From the NCBI GenBank assembly GCA_015485235.1, contig WFTX01000241.1:1-9388 (forward strand): DNA of 9,388 nt. The letters are read 5' to 3'. This DNA comes from Nitrospirota bacterium. GTDB taxonomy: Bacteria; Nitrospirota; Thermodesulfovibrionia; Thermodesulfovibrionales; JdFR-85. Position 1 is the first letter of the stretch, and each line of letters opens with the position of its first letter. Shown one piece after another: positions 1 to 5,851 of this stretch. The position numbers were made by a program, and so were the translations under genes. A model generated the notes under the pieces. That model did no database searches and was not told where the DNA came from. It saw nothing but the letters and a program-made list of their open reading frames with translations.

Positions 1-6
1 TCTCAT
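1..6 (-). CDS. Start of an unidentified leftward gene (only two codons in the window)
   Basis: On the minus strand, AGGAGGTGAT (20-11) is a ten-base match to the anti-Shine-Dalgarno region. It is followed at ideal spacing by ATG at 6-4 and AGA. This is strong evidence that a gene starts here and leaves the window to the left. Nothing can be said about its product. The short palindrome TGTATT-N2-AATACA (20-33) sits directly upstream of the ribosome site and could be an operator or part of a promoter. No convincing -35/-10 pair at sensible distance was found. The gene lies on the host side of the presumed attachment site. Confidence 0.5.
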
Positions 7-371
7 ATATATCACCTCCTGTATTACAATACACTACATTAAATAAAAAATTCAATCCTTATCGTTGTCTTTGAAAGTCTTATAAAAGGCTCTTTTTTCA
101 AAAAACAAGCCTAACTGTCAACACAGTTCGCGACTAAGCCAAAATAAGAAAGCCCCCGAGATATCTCCGGGGTTTTCTTTTGACTCTGAAGGAGTCTGGC
201 CTTCCCGCTGTGAGATAACACGCTAATTTGAACAAGCATATATTGAGTTAATGAGGACAGTACACTAAACATATTGAAAATAAAAGAAAAAATGACCATG
301 TAATCTCTGAAAGGCTTGAAAAATAAGGAATCTCTTGAAAAGGTGTAACTAATTGATTTTAAAGGATAAAA
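7..371. other. Non-coding flank, probably host chromosome beside the insertion
   Basis: This AT-rich stretch of about 365 bases holds no credible gene. Seen in it: the leader of the leftward gene at position 6, a perfect inverted repeat AACTGT-N4-ACAGTT (113-128), a terminator-like hairpin (153-181) and a small hairpin GACTC-N5-GAGTC (182-196). A 95-codon open frame on the minus strand (398-111) runs through the tRNA fragment and the terminator, has no ribosome site and gives a low-complexity protein, so it is not called. From about 200 to 371 I see nothing else. Confidence 0.5.
153..181. terminator. Intrinsic terminator, possibly bidirectional
   Basis: The arms CCCC (153-156) and GGGG (169-172) enclose GAGATATCTC, giving a stem with one mismatch. 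On the plus strand it is followed by TTTTCTTTT, and on the minus strand by CTTTCTTATTTT. In the uninterrupted chromosome a tRNA on the minus strand would have ended about 190 nt upstream, so ending that leftward transcript is the likely role (inference). Confidence 0.6.
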
Positions 372-396
372 TGGCGGGGTGGACGGGACTCGAACC
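372..396 (-). other. Attachment-site half: 3' end fragment of a tRNA gene, tRNA-Asp-like
   Basis: Read on the minus strand, this is the last 25 nt of a tRNA: GG of the T-stem, T-loop TTCGAGT, T-stem strand CCCGT, acceptor strand CCACCCC, discriminator G and an encoded CCA. Upstream of GG (plus-strand 397 onward) the sequence AATGG does not provide the ACGGG or GCGGG needed to complete the T-stem, and no anticodon or D arm follows, so this is a fragment and not a tRNA gene. The T-arm sequence and the G discriminator resemble bacterial tRNA-Asp. An integrase gene begins 81 nt away. Tyrosine recombinases commonly use tRNA 3' ends, leaving a complete tRNA at one end of the element and a fragment like this at the other. 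Confidence 0.75.
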
Positions 397-435
397 ATTC
401 CTTTATCTTTTTTTCTTTTTTGTTTTCAATAAGTT

Positions 436-458
436 AAAAAAGGTTGTTTTGCCTTTTT
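436..458 (-). terminator. Weak AT-rich hairpin after the integrase gene
   Basis: AAAAAGG and CCTTTTT form a 7-bp stem around an 8-nt loop, about 19 nt past the integrase stop. Because the stem is A5 against T5 it could work weakly in either direction. It is the only candidate terminator between the integrase gene and the attachment site. Confidence 0.35.
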
Positions 459-476
459 GCACCATTTGTGAACCAA

Positions 477-1637
477 CTAATGTGAACCACCACCTTTGGT
501 TTCCCTTAATGGTCTGACATTGGTTTCAAACATACCTCTCAAAAGTTCAACGTCGTGTTTGGCGTATTTTTCAACCGATGCTCTATCGGCATGACCGAGA
601 GCCTTTGAAAGCATTTCAAGAGAGAAGCCCTGCTTTAGTCTATCAGTAGCCCATGAGTGCCTTGTACCATGATACATGGATATTTCAGGTATCCCTGCTT
701 TTTTTCTGGCTCTATGCCAGATTTTTCTCATGCTTTCTGGGTGGTATGGTCTTCCTGCCTTGTTTAAAAAGACATACTCATCAGGGAAACGGTTTTTCAA
801 GATACTGAGGTCAAACTCTGGGGAAACAGGCAGGTAGTAATCCTTTTTGTTTTTACGTTTTCTTTCTCCAAATTCATCAATGGTTCTTTCTATGTGAACA
901 ACCATCTTTTCAAAGTCAAAGTCCTTTACTTTCAGTGCCCTTGCCTCTCCTGGACGGACAGGGTGGAGCATAAGAAAGTGAAAGATAGGCCGATGATGAA
1001 CATCCATACAATCAAGAATTTTTATTTGAGCCTCACGGGTGATAATGTAGATGGGTGGTTCTGGTGGGCTTATTTTCGGTATAGATGGAACTCTGGCAAT
1101 TGCCTCTCTTTGATAAAGCCAGAGGAGGAAGTTTTTTAGTGCATCCATTATGTTTTTCTTTGTCTTAAGAGAAAGGTTTTGAGGTAACCAATGATAAAAA
1201 TCCTCAATGTCTCCTGCTGTAATCTTCCTCAAGTCTGTCTGCTCAAAATAAGGAAGAAAGAATTGGTTGACATAACGATTTAGTTCCCTAATATAAGTCG
1301 GAGATTTCTCGTTTTTTGTTTTCAGCCATTTAGGAAAAAGATTTTTCCCTCTGAACTGCTCAATCTCTTTTGGTAAATAATTCGCCGGGGAAAAAATACC
1401 TTTGTCTATATCAAGCCTGATCAATTCAAGTAGCCTGTGAGCACGCTTGTAGGAATCCAGTATGTGCCCGTCTGGATCTCTTGAAATTCTGTATTTATTG
1501 CCTTGCCAGTAGAGAAATATGTAGTAAGTTCTTGGATAGGTCTTACATTCAGGACAATATATACCGATTTCTTCTACGATGTGGAATTTTTCCCCGCATT
1601 TTGGACACTTCTCCCGTGTCCGCACTTTTCCCTTCAT
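477..1637 (-). CDS. int: Tyrosine recombinase (integrase) with N-terminal zinc ribbon
   Basis: This is a site-specific DNA strand-exchange enzyme of the phage integrase family, 386 residues from the start chosen here. Residues 11-31 form a zinc ribbon (C11, C14, C28, C31). About 100-185 is the SAM-like core-binding domain and about 195-370 the catalytic domain. Active-site residues are visible: R228 in HPVRPGEAR, a lysine near 264-265 in the beta hairpin, H323 and R326 in HGTRHSWAT, H349 in LGHAD, and nucleophile Y358 in EKYAKH. The frame stays open to an ATG at 1721 (414 residues). I prefer 1637 because it has an AGAGGG ribosome site at 6-nt spacing, because residue 1 then directly precedes the zinc ribbon, and because a near-consensus promoter (1677-1706) lies inside the extra 28 codons. 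The gene sits beside the tRNA-derived site and diverges from the replication operon, as in temperate phages. Confidence 0.93.
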   Translation of the reverse strand: MKGKVRTREKCPKCGEKFHIVEEIGIYCPECKTYPRTYYIFLYWQGNKYRISRDPDGHILDSYKRAHRLLELIRLDIDKGIFSPANYLPKEIEQFRGKNLFPKWLKTKNEKSPTYIRELNRYVNQFFLPYFEQTDLRKITAGDIEDFYHWLPQNLSLKTKKNIMDALKNFLLWLYQREAIARVPSIPKISPPEPPIYIITREAQIKILDCMDVHHRPIFHFLMLHPVRPGEARALKVKDFDFEKMVVHIERTIDEFGERKRKNKKDYYLPVSPEFDLSILKNRFPDEYVFLNKAGRPYHPESMRKIWHRARKKAGIPEISMYHGTRHSWATDRLKQGFSLEMLSKALGHADRASVEKYAKHDVELLRGMFETNVRPLRETKGGGSH

Positions 1638-1676
1638 ACACACCCTCTGGTCCCGAGATTCTAACGAACTGACAAT

Positions 1677-1706
1677 ATTGTAAGTTTGTATCAGATCATC
1701 TGTCAA
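1677..1706 (-). promoter_or_regulatory. Sigma-70-type promoter for the integrase, with a palindrome over the -10
   Basis: On the minus strand a perfect TTGACA (1706-1701) is followed after 18 bases by TACAAT (1682-1677), five of six matches to the -10 consensus. Transcription should begin near 1670, about 33 nt before the ATG at 1637. The 10-bp palindrome ACAATATTGT (1672-1681) overlaps the -10 and is a plausible operator, for example for a phage repressor or for the integrase itself (inference). Confidence 0.7.
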
Positions 1707-1725
1707 GGCAAGGTCTTTCATGAAA

Positions 1726-1770
1726 TTGTATTACCTCTCGTTTTTCTTGCCATGAGAAGAGGTAATACAA
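1726..1770. repeat. 13-bp inverted repeat in the divergent control region
   Basis: TTGTATTACCTCT (1726-1738) and AGAGGTAATACAA (1758-1770) are exact reverse complements separated by 19 nt. They lie between the integrase and the rightward operon. The right arm is also the start of the composite element shared with the dnaN-ssb gap. A dimeric DNA-binding protein controlling both directions is the simplest reading. A cruciform or RNA hairpin is also possible. Confidence 0.75.
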
Positions 1771-1800
1771 GAACATAGAGCAATCAATCAGTAGACCACG
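1762..1800 (+). promoter_or_regulatory. Composite leader or promoter element, copy 1
   Basis: GTAATACA (1762-1769), five bases, ATAGAGCA (1775-1782), then CAGTAG (1789-1794) and CGAAAAG leading into the hairpin at 1801. The same words in the same order occur at 7711-7757. No sigma-70 -35 box sits at the correct distance from either TAATAC or CATAGA, so if this is the operon promoter it would need an activator or another polymerase or sigma factor. It is the only candidate found for the start of the rightward operon transcript. Confidence 0.5.
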
Positions 1801-1836
1801 AAAAGCACCTGGGAAGTTTTCTCGGGTGCTTTTTTT
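1801..1836 (+). terminator. Terminator-like hairpin in the operon leader
   Basis: AAAAGCACC (1801-1809) pairs with GGTGCTTTT (1825-1833), and the stem continues inward through T-G, G-C, G-T, G-C, A-T and A-T to a 3-nt loop. Seven T follow (1830-1836). It has all the marks of an intrinsic terminator, yet no rightward gene precedes it, so it probably acts in the leader of the downstream operon. A second short hairpin, CCCC-TGAC-GGGG (1840-1851), follows directly before the first gene. Confidence 0.7.
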
Positions 1837-1886
1837 ATTCCCCTGACGGGGGATTCCTGCCTATAACAAACATTCAGGAGGTATTT

Positions 1887-2072
1887 ATGGGAACCCCATC
1901 AATAGTATTCTGCCTATGCGGAGCAAAATTTTTTTACATTGAGGGGATCGCAGAAAAATGTCCCCAGTGTAATGCCGAATTCAAAAAGATCAACACAGAT
2001 ACTGACAAAGGAGGTGAAGTATGCCAGGAAAGAAATTGCCTGACGCCGAAGAAGTCAGGCGAAAGTCAATAA
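1887..2072 (+). CDS. Small zinc-ribbon protein, 61 residues
   Basis: This is the first gene of the rightward operon. AGGAGGT (1876-1882) stands 4 nt before the ATG. The protein has C9-x-C11 and C25-x2-C28 spaced as in a zinc ribbon, followed by a lysine-rich, polar tail; two further cysteines (C46, C51) occur in the tail. Residues 45-61 are encoded inside the start of the next gene in another frame, so the tail may be a by-product of the overlap. I do not recognise a named family. The coupled gene downstream is a primase-like protein whose own zinc ligands are missing, which makes a shared role in DNA or RNA binding worth considering (inference). The strong ribosome site and the intact motif argue for a real gene. 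Confidence 0.7.
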   Translation: MGTPSIVFCLCGAKFFYIEGIAEKCPQCNAEFKKINTDTDKGGEVCQERNCLTPKKSGESQ

Positions 2073-2983
2073 TTGACTATCTAACTCGCAAGGGATACAC
2101 CCCGATCTGGCAGGGAGAAGAGGTGAGGTTCCTGTCTCCGTTCAGACAGGAGAAAAATCCATCCTTCTTCGTCAATCCGGAGAAAAACCTCTGGTATGAT
2201 TTCGGGACAGGGGAAGGAGGAGACATCATTTCTCTTGTCCAGAAGATCGAGGGTGTGGATTTCCTTGAGGCAATAGCCTATCTCGAAAACGACTGCATTG
2301 AACCCGTGACAGTTACAAAGCAGGGAAGTACAACAGCGGTCCCATACCCGAAGGCACGGGAAGCCAGGTATTTCTATCGGGCGATCAAAAGGACCTCAAG
2401 CGAGGTCTTTGTCGCCCGTTTCTTCAAGCGGAATGGCCTGAACATCCATCCATCAATAGGTGCTGTAGAGTATAAGGCCATGTCGGGGCAAAGGTTCATC
2501 GCAATACCCTGTCCCACTCCAGACCGCATATTCGGTCTAGAGTGCAGGGGTGTCAATGACGATGGCACGGATACCTACAGGGATGGACAGAAGATAAGAA
2601 AGACCACGGGGCACAAACTCCCCTGGCTTTTCAAGAGAAAAGGCAAGGAATGTCTTGTTACTGAGAGTATCATAGATGCCCTGAGCGGTGAGATACTCTT
2701 CGGTTTTGACGGGACTTTGCTGGCACTAAACGGCGTTGGAAACATCAAGTATCTTCCAACGATATGTGAAAGTAACGGCCTACAAACGGTGTATCTTGCC
2801 CTTGACAACGACCAGGCCGGGCAGGATGCCCAGAGAAAGGCCGTATCCATCCTGAAAAACACCGTAAAGGTGGAAATCATAACGGATCACCATGAAGCAG
2901 GGGTCAAGGATCTTCATAAACTCCTTGAACTCAGGCTTGGTGCTGAAGACGAGAAAACCAAACTGAAGGAGGTAGCACTATGA
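2021..2983 (+). CDS. Toprim-domain DNA primase-like protein
   Basis: 320 residues. The ribosome site AAAGGAGGTGA (2007-2016) fixes the start within the preceding gene. Residues about 36-72 match the fold of the DnaG N-terminal CHC2 zinc domain (SPFRQEKNPSFFVNP, then WYDFGTGEGGD), but all four metal ligands are replaced: S39, R42, D60 and T63 stand where C, H, C and C normally are. Residues about 208-290 form a Toprim domain, with the conserved glutamate E215 in TESIIDA and the acidic pair D262/D264 in LALDNDQAG. Known relatives are phage and mobile-element primase-like proteins, some of which share the ligand-free start. No helicase domain is present. The likely role is priming of element replication; a topoisomerase- or nuclease-like use of Toprim cannot be excluded. 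The stop overlaps the next start as ATGA. Confidence 0.85.
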   Translation: MPGKKLPDAEEVRRKSIIDYLTRKGYTPIWQGEEVRFLSPFRQEKNPSFFVNPEKNLWYDFGTGEGGDIISLVQKIEGVDFLEAIAYLENDCIEPVTVTKQGSTTAVPYPKAREARYFYRAIKRTSSEVFVARFFKRNGLNIHPSIGAVEYKAMSGQRFIAIPCPTPDRIFGLECRGVNDDGTDTYRDGQKIRKTTGHKLPWLFKRKGKECLVTESIIDALSGEILFGFDGTLLALNGVGNIKYLPTICESNGLQTVYLALDNDQAGQDAQRKAVSILKNTVKVEIITDHHEAGVKDLHKLLELRLGAEDEKTKLKEVAL

Positions 2984-5040
2984 AGGAAATCAGACTTGAG
3001 AAACTCGCCATAGAAAACTTCAAGGGCATAAAGGAACTCACGGTAGAGTTCTCCGGTGCCACAACAAACATCTATGGCGACAATGCAACAGGAAAAACCT
3101 CAATATTCGATGCCTATTTGTGGCTTTTATTCGGAAAGGACAGCCAGGGGAGAGCAGATTTCGAGGCAAAACCTCTGGATAAGGACGGAGAGCCCATCCA
3201 CGGAGTGGAGACGAAGGTGGTAGGCGCGTTTTTTGTGGGCGGGAAGCCGCTCGTTCTCTCGAAGGTTTACAAGGAGAAGTGGACCAAAAAGAGAGGACAG
3301 GCAAAGCCCGTGTTCACTGGTCACACCACCGAGCATTTCGTAGATGGTCTTCCTGTGAGCAAGAAGAAGTATGACGAGAAGGTAGGTGAACTTCTCAACG
3401 AGAAGACCTTTCATCTACTTTCGGATATAACTTACTTCAATGAAAAGATCAAATGGGAAGAGAGACGGAGGATTCTCCTCGATGTTTGCGGAAACATCAC
3501 GGATGCGGATGTAATCGCATCTGATCCGAAGTTCTCTCCACTTTCGGAGTTTCTTGAGAGGCAGGCACCAGAGGAGAGAAAGAAGATACTCCAGCAGGAT
3601 GCAAGACGTATCAACAAGGAGCTTGAGCAGATCCCCGTAAGGATATCCGAGCAGGAGAGGATACTCTCAGGCAGTGAGAATCTTCCTGACGAGGAGTATC
3701 TCAGGGGCATACTCGACGAGAAGAAGGCACTTCTCAAAGAGAAGCAGGCCGAGCTTCTCAGGGCTGAGAACAACGCTCAGGTTATAGACCTTCAGAAAAA
3801 GAGGGCAGAACTCCAGAGAAAGATTAATCTTCTTGAGGCCGAACACAAGAAGGCTGTAGAGAAGGCGGAGAAGGACAGAAAGGATGCCCTCTATGAGAAG
3901 GAAAAGGAGGTCAATGACCTGAAAGCGGAAATCTCACGCACCGATGAGGACATCAAGCACAAAGAGAAGACGGTGAAAGAGACAGAGGCCAAGCTAAACG
4001 AACTCCGGAAGTTATGGGACGGTGAAAACGGAAGGGAGTTTGAATATACCCCGGAACCTGCATGTCCCACCTGTGGCCAGGAACTCCCCTCTGAGAAGGT
4101 AGAGGAGGCCAGAAAAAAGGCACTTGAAGACTTTAACAGAAGAAAGGCCGGACGGCTTTCTGAAATAACAAAAGAGGGTAAGGCAACAAGGGAAAAACTT
4201 GAGGTCGTGAGAAAGGGATTGCAGTCTCTCAGAGAGAAGAAAGAAGCATTGGAGAAGCAGAAGAAAGAAGCAGAGTCTGAAGCAATAAGCCTGATCGAAG
4301 AGCCTCTGATATATCCCGAACCGCCTGACGACCTCTTTGCGATGGCAACGGAAGTTGAACGGCTTACCTCGCTCATCGAGAAAGCACAGACCGAGGGAAT
4401 ACCTACCGAACCACTCAAAGAGGAAATCGGCAGACTGGAAGCAGAGATGAGAGAGGCAGAGTCAAAAGTCGCCTCTTACGAGGTGGTAAGTAAGGCTCAG
4501 GCAAGGATCGAGGAACTCCGGAAGGAGGAACGGGATCTTGCAGAGCGGTATGAGAATATCCAGGAGGAGATATATCTTCTTGAGGAGTTCACAAGACGGA
4601 AGGTAAGGATCATCGAGGAAAGGGTAAGTGATCTCTTCAGTCTTGCCCGTTTCAGGCTCTTTGAGGAGCAGATAAACGGCGGGCTGAAAGAGACCTGTGA
4701 AACCGTTTATAACGGAATACCTTATCAGAACTTAAATAATGGCATGAGGATCAACATCGGGCTTGACATCATCAACACTCTTTCCCGTCACTATGGGGTG
4801 AGCGTTCCGGTCTGGGTTGACAATGCCGAGAGTGTAACAAGTCTCATTAACACAAACGGCCAGATCATCCGTCTGGTCGTATCGGAGCAGGACAGGGCTC
4901 TGAGAATAACAAACGAAAACAAGGAGGTAAAAAACTATGTCACAGAGACAGATGGAGACAGGGAAGCCATCACAGGCACAGAGGCAAACGATGCCGGAAC
5001 TCTCTTCACTGACGAGAGAGACACTCGCATTGCTGGATAA
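2980..5040 (+). CDS. SbcC/SMC-like ATPase with zinc hook (phage recombination ATPase)
   Basis: 686 residues. The start is coupled to the primase stop (ATGA) with AAGGAGGT (2966-2973). Walker A is GDNATGKT (33-40) after the SMC/RecF-type start LEKLAIENFKGIKEL. Long charged coiled coils span about 200-345 and 370-540, and meet at a zinc hook C362-P-T-C365. The C-terminal half carries LNNGMRINIGLDII (585-598) in the signature-motif position and VWVDNAES (611-618) as a variant Walker B, as in ATPases found next to recT in phages. By analogy with SbcC/Rad50 it would bind and open DNA ends for a nuclease and RecT. Codons from about 653 lie inside recT in another frame; the conserved part seems to finish near LVVSEQDRALRI (632-643), so the last 34 residues look like a read-through tail. 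Confidence 0.9.
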   Translation: MKEIRLEKLAIENFKGIKELTVEFSGATTNIYGDNATGKTSIFDAYLWLLFGKDSQGRADFEAKPLDKDGEPIHGVETKVVGAFFVGGKPLVLSKVYKEKWTKKRGQAKPVFTGHTTEHFVDGLPVSKKKYDEKVGELLNEKTFHLLSDITYFNEKIKWEERRRILLDVCGNITDADVIASDPKFSPLSEFLERQAPEERKKILQQDARRINKELEQIPVRISEQERILSGSENLPDEEYLRGILDEKKALLKEKQAELLRAENNAQVIDLQKKRAELQRKINLLEAEHKKAVEKAEKDRKDALYEKEKEVNDLKAEISRTDEDIKHKEKTVKETEAKLNELRKLWDGENGREFEYTPEPACPTCGQELPSEKVEEARKKALEDFNRRKAGRLSEITKEGKATREKLEVVRKGLQSLREKKEALEKQKKEAESEAISLIEEPLIYPEPPDDLFAMATEVERLTSLIEKAQTEGIPTEPLKEEIGRLEAEMREAESKVASYEVVSKAQARIEELRKEERDLAERYENIQEEIYLLEEFTRRKVRIIEERVSDLFSLARFRLFEEQINGGLKETCETVYNGIPYQNLNNGMRINIGLDIINTLSRHYGVSVPVWVDNAESVTSLINTNGQIIRLVVSEQDRALRITNENKEVKNYVTETDGDREAITGTEANDAGTLFTDERDTRIAG

Positions 5041-5851
5041 CTACAAGAACCTGGGCTTGATGTTCCCGCAGGGCTACAATGTGAAGAACGAACTATCACG
5101 TGCTTTGCTCAAACTCGTGGGGCAGAAGACAAAGCATGGCCCGGTTCTCCAGGTCTGCACAAAGGAGAGCGTCGTAAACGCTCTGCTTGACATGTGCATC
5201 CAGGGATTAACCGTAAATCAGGGGTATTTCATTCCCTATGACAATGTCCTGACCTTTCAGCGTTCATACTTCGGGACTGTAGCCCTCATGAAGAGGCTCA
5301 CTGGTGCAAAGAACATCGTTGCTCAGTGCGTATACAAGGGAGACGAGTTCGAGTATGAGATCGAAAACGGCATCTCCCGAGTGACGAAGCACAAGAGCGG
5401 GTTACAGAACATGGTCAAGGAAAACGTCATTGCTGCATATGCCATCATCAGCTTCGAGGATGGCAGGCAGTACGCGGAGATCATGCCACGGAGTCAGATC
5501 CTGGCTGCCTGGAGGATGTCGAGGGCTTGTCCCTTCGGCCAGGATGGCAAACTCAGGAGAGACAGCACGCACTACCTCTATTTCGAGGAGATGGCGAAGC
5601 GTACGGTAATCCAGAGGGCATGTAAGATCATGCTCAATTCGGCAGTAACCGATCCTTCAGGGGCTTTAATAGTCCAGAAGCTGAACGAGGAGATTGAGGA
5701 GGCAAGCGAGATGGCACTTGAGCTAGAGACCACAGAGGCCATCGAGAACATGGAGGTCCTCGAACTTCCAGAGGAAACACCATCTGAGACAGGCGAGGCA
5801 CCGGAGGTTGAGACTGAACCTGAACCGGCACTCGCAGAGAGACCCTTCTAA
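4937..5851 (+). CDS. recT: RecT-family single-strand annealing recombinase
   Basis: 304 residues. AAGGAGGT (4921-4928), 8 nt before the ATG, supports this start even though it lies 104 nt inside the ATPase gene. The RecT core runs from about 25 to 250: LNLVGQ-like helix region, then GLTVNQGYFIPYDNVLTFQRSYFG near 90-113, MPRSQI (183-188) and the FEEMAKRTVIQRACK helix (216-230). RecT/Redbeta proteins anneal complementary single strands and promote strand invasion, usually with a partner exonuclease. No RecE-like exonuclease is nearby; the ATPase before it and the MBL hydrolase after it are the candidate partners. The C terminus is a strongly acidic tail ending in ERPF, resembling the tip of an SSB protein. 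The stop overlaps the next start (TAATG). Confidence 0.93.
   Translation: MSQRQMETGKPSQAQRQTMPELSSLTRETLALLDNYKNLGLMFPQGYNVKNELSRALLKLVGQKTKHGPVLQVCTKESVVNALLDMCIQGLTVNQGYFIPYDNVLTFQRSYFGTVALMKRLTGAKNIVAQCVYKGDEFEYEIENGISRVTKHKSGLQNMVKENVIAAYAIISFEDGRQYAEIMPRSQILAAWRMSRACPFGQDGKLRRDSTHYLYFEEMAKRTVIQRACKIMLNSAVTDPSGALIVQKLNEEIEEASEMALELETTEAIENMEVLELPEETPSETGEAPEVETEPEPALAERPF

Noticed and set aside
372..396. A functional tRNA gene
   Set aside because: Only the T-loop and the 3' acceptor strand are present; there is no D arm, anticodon arm or matching 5' acceptor strand.
111..398. 95-codon minus-strand open frame
   Set aside because: It has no ribosome site, starts in the tRNA fragment, runs through the terminator and gives a low-complexity protein.
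371..520. Plus-strand frame starting ATG GCG GGG at the tRNA fragment
   Set aside because: It is the antisense reading of a tRNA 3' end followed by poly-T-rich DNA and antisense of the integrase; a common false gene.
2130..2151. 8-bp hairpin in the primase gene, and a second one at 2389-2410
   Set aside because: Neither has a T-run or a regulatory context; short intragenic repeats like these are expected by chance at this length.
3891..4418. 175-codon minus-strand frame opposite the ATPase coiled coil
   Set aside because: It is a serine/phenylalanine-rich shadow of the Glu/Lys-rich coiled-coil codons, with no ribosome site.
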